This document shows, piece after piece, positions 5,829 through 6,832 of a stretch of DNA of 6,832 bases (its first letter is position 1; the number at the start of each line of letters is the position of its first letter). The stretch is from Bacteroidota bacterium. Its GTDB lineage: Bacteria; Zhuqueibacterota; JdFR-76; DREG01. The stretch spans positions 1 to 6,832 of the forward strand of contig JAUXJX010000108.1 of assembly GCA_030624545.1 (NCBI GenBank), given 5' to 3'. Position numbers and translations under genes: made by a program. The notes beneath the pieces are model-generated. The model was not told the origin of the DNA. It saw only the letters and a list, made by a program, of their open reading frames with translations, and did not search any database.

Positions 5829-5836
5829 TAATTTAA

Positions 5837-6685
5837 ATGAGCTCTCAGGCCGAAAAGGCGTGGATTAGTTCCTTCAACGACGATCCAGAACTTGGATGGG
5901 GGATATTTCTTCAAAAATACAATCAGCTCATCATGGCCGTTATTTCCAAGTTTGCTCAAGACCATGACGATAGAATGGAGTTGTATACCTATTGCGTGGA
6001 GCAGCTTAAGAAGGATAATTTACAAAGAATAATCTCCTATTTTGATCAGCAGCGCGAGTATGCCTTTGAGGTCTGGATCGCTGTGGTCACACGGAACTGC
6101 TGTATGGACTGGTTTCGCAAAAAAGGCAGACCTAGATTACTCAAATGCATAGAGAGTCTGCAGGAGATTGACCAACACATTTTTGAGTACATTTACAGGA
6201 AAGGATATTCTCTCGAAGTAACTTATCAATTACTCAAGTCAAAGCATGGATATGAAGAGCCCTATGAGGCAATGCTTGAAAGCATGAACAATATTGAGGA
6301 CACGGTAAATCGACAAACGAAATGGAGAATTCTGGAGGCTAGGCAGACTTTACTTCCACTGTTGTCATATGATGCTTTAGATGTTGGGGATGCAAGAACC
6401 GGCCCCTCCGTCACTTCAGAAGAGGATGACCTTACTGCCGAAGAACAGGTGATTCGAAGCGAAACGGAGCAAATTCTCAATGAAGTGCTTCTGGCTCTTC
6501 CTTCGCAGGAAAGACTGATAATACGACTTCATGTCATAAAAGGTCTGACTCTTGAACAAACCGCGAGGATCCTCAAGATGAAAAGCATCTGGCAAGTGCA
6601 TCGGAGGCTCAAAAAAGCTTTGAAGACTTTGAAGTTAAAACTGAAGGAAAAAGGTATCGGGCCTTCGGATATTGAAGCCTTGTGA
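5837..6685 (+). CDS. ECF-like RNA polymerase sigma-70 factor with long linker
   Basis: A 282-residue sigma factor that would direct RNA polymerase to a specific promoter set. Sigma region 2 spans about residues 20-97, ending in FEVWIAVVTRNCCMDWFRKK (77-96), the familiar W-hydrophobic-ARN-DxxR block. Sigma region 4 spans about 216-275: a helix with LPSQERLIIRLHVIKGLTLEQTARILKM, then QVHRRLKKALKTLK, the DNA-contacting helix for the -35 element. Between them lie about 118 residues, where common ECF factors have a short linker. The linker includes FEYIYRKGYSLEVTYQLLK (116-134), which resembles a degenerate helix-turn-helix, and a highly acidic stretch near residues 197-207 (SEEDDLTAEEQ). ATG 5837 is the first Met and fits the domain; no Shine-Dalgarno is visible. 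No anti-sigma gene is seen in the window; one could lie downstream. The sigma call is strong; the subgroup is unknown. Confidence 0.88.
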   Translation: MSSQAEKAWISSFNDDPELGWGIFLQKYNQLIMAVISKFAQDHDDRMELYTYCVEQLKKDNLQRIISYFDQQREYAFEVWIAVVTRNCCMDWFRKKGRPRLLKCIESLQEIDQHIFEYIYRKGYSLEVTYQLLKSKHGYEEPYEAMLESMNNIEDTVNRQTKWRILEARQTLLPLLSYDALDVGDARTGPSVTSEEDDLTAEEQVIRSETEQILNEVLLALPSQERLIIRLHVIKGLTLEQTARILKMKSIWQVHRRLKKALKTLKLKLKEKGIGPSDIEAL

Positions 6686-6832
6686 TAAATTGAATCGGAA
6701 TGGATTACGGCTAGGTGGTGTCGCAGTGAACTGACCCAGATGGCGCCGAGAATGTATCTTCCCTATTGTAGCTTACCTCTCTTAGCCTCGAAGTTCACTC
6801 AAAAAAAATCGCAAAAACGTCTTGCCATGTCC
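6686..6832. other. Unassigned 3' end of window
   Basis: No supported gene, RNA or terminator is visible. A short frame from ATG 6740 stays open to the edge (31 codons), but it has no ribosome-binding site and no recognisable protein character. AGTGAACT (6725-6732) is complementary to AGTTCACT (6792-6799), 59 nt apart, followed by a run of A. Confidence 0.5.

Noticed and set aside
6725..6799. Inverted repeat AGTGAACT/AGTTCACT as a terminator after the sigma gene
   Set aside because: The arms are 59 nt apart and followed by A rather than T on the transcribed strand. It is probably chance.
6740..6832. Start of a further gene at the right edge
   Set aside because: Only 31 codons are visible, with no ribosome-binding site and no recognisable motif. 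It is low-complexity near the end.

Overview
The window looks like ordinary bacterial chromosome. Seven protein genes, all on the + strand, are separated by short intergenic gaps, and three of the gaps are filled by structured repeats. Every gene belongs to a widely distributed bacterial family, and nothing looks like phage, plasmid or insertion-sequence DNA. Base composition is intermediate and codon use looks even along the window. Shine-Dalgarno sequences are present but modest. The gene mix and the word-based intergenic repeats remind me of uncultivated Gram-negative bacteria of the FCB/KSB1/Calditrichota kind. That placement is a weak inference and needs a phylogeny of HisS or the sigma factor.

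Layout: (1) 2-1030, a CorC/HlyC-type CBS-pair membrane protein that enters from the left edge, followed by a hairpin that may be its terminator. (2) 1274-1744, a stand-alone PTS EIIA of the PtsN/fructose type. (3) 1880-2131, a small DUF2007 protein. (4) 2224-3528, histidyl-tRNA synthetase (hisS). (5) 3540-4337, a TrmH/SpoU-family RNA 2'-O-methyltransferase placed 11 bp after hisS, probably the same operon. (6) 4584-5426, a CPBP intramembrane protease (CAAX protease/bacteriocin-processing type). (7) 5837-6685, an ECF-like sigma-70 factor with an unusually long linker between its two core domains. The last 147 bp hold no gene I can support.

The genes do not form one pathway. hisS and the methyltransferase share an RNA theme. 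EIIA, DUF2007 and the sigma factor are regulatory or signalling proteins. The CorC-like protein and the CPBP protease act in the membrane.

The most unusual content is intergenic. Three imperfect inverted repeats have arms built from tandem 9-12 bp words: R1 just before hisS (2161-2208), R2 at the methyltransferase stop codon (4323-4424) and R3 before the sigma-factor gene (5469-5647). R2 supplies the last five codons, including the stop, of the upstream gene. R3 can fold almost end to end into a 179-nt rod with an apical hairpin, and identical 11-bp sequences lie near both ends. I read these as dispersed, possibly mobile, hairpin repeats. No new multi-gene system is evident.
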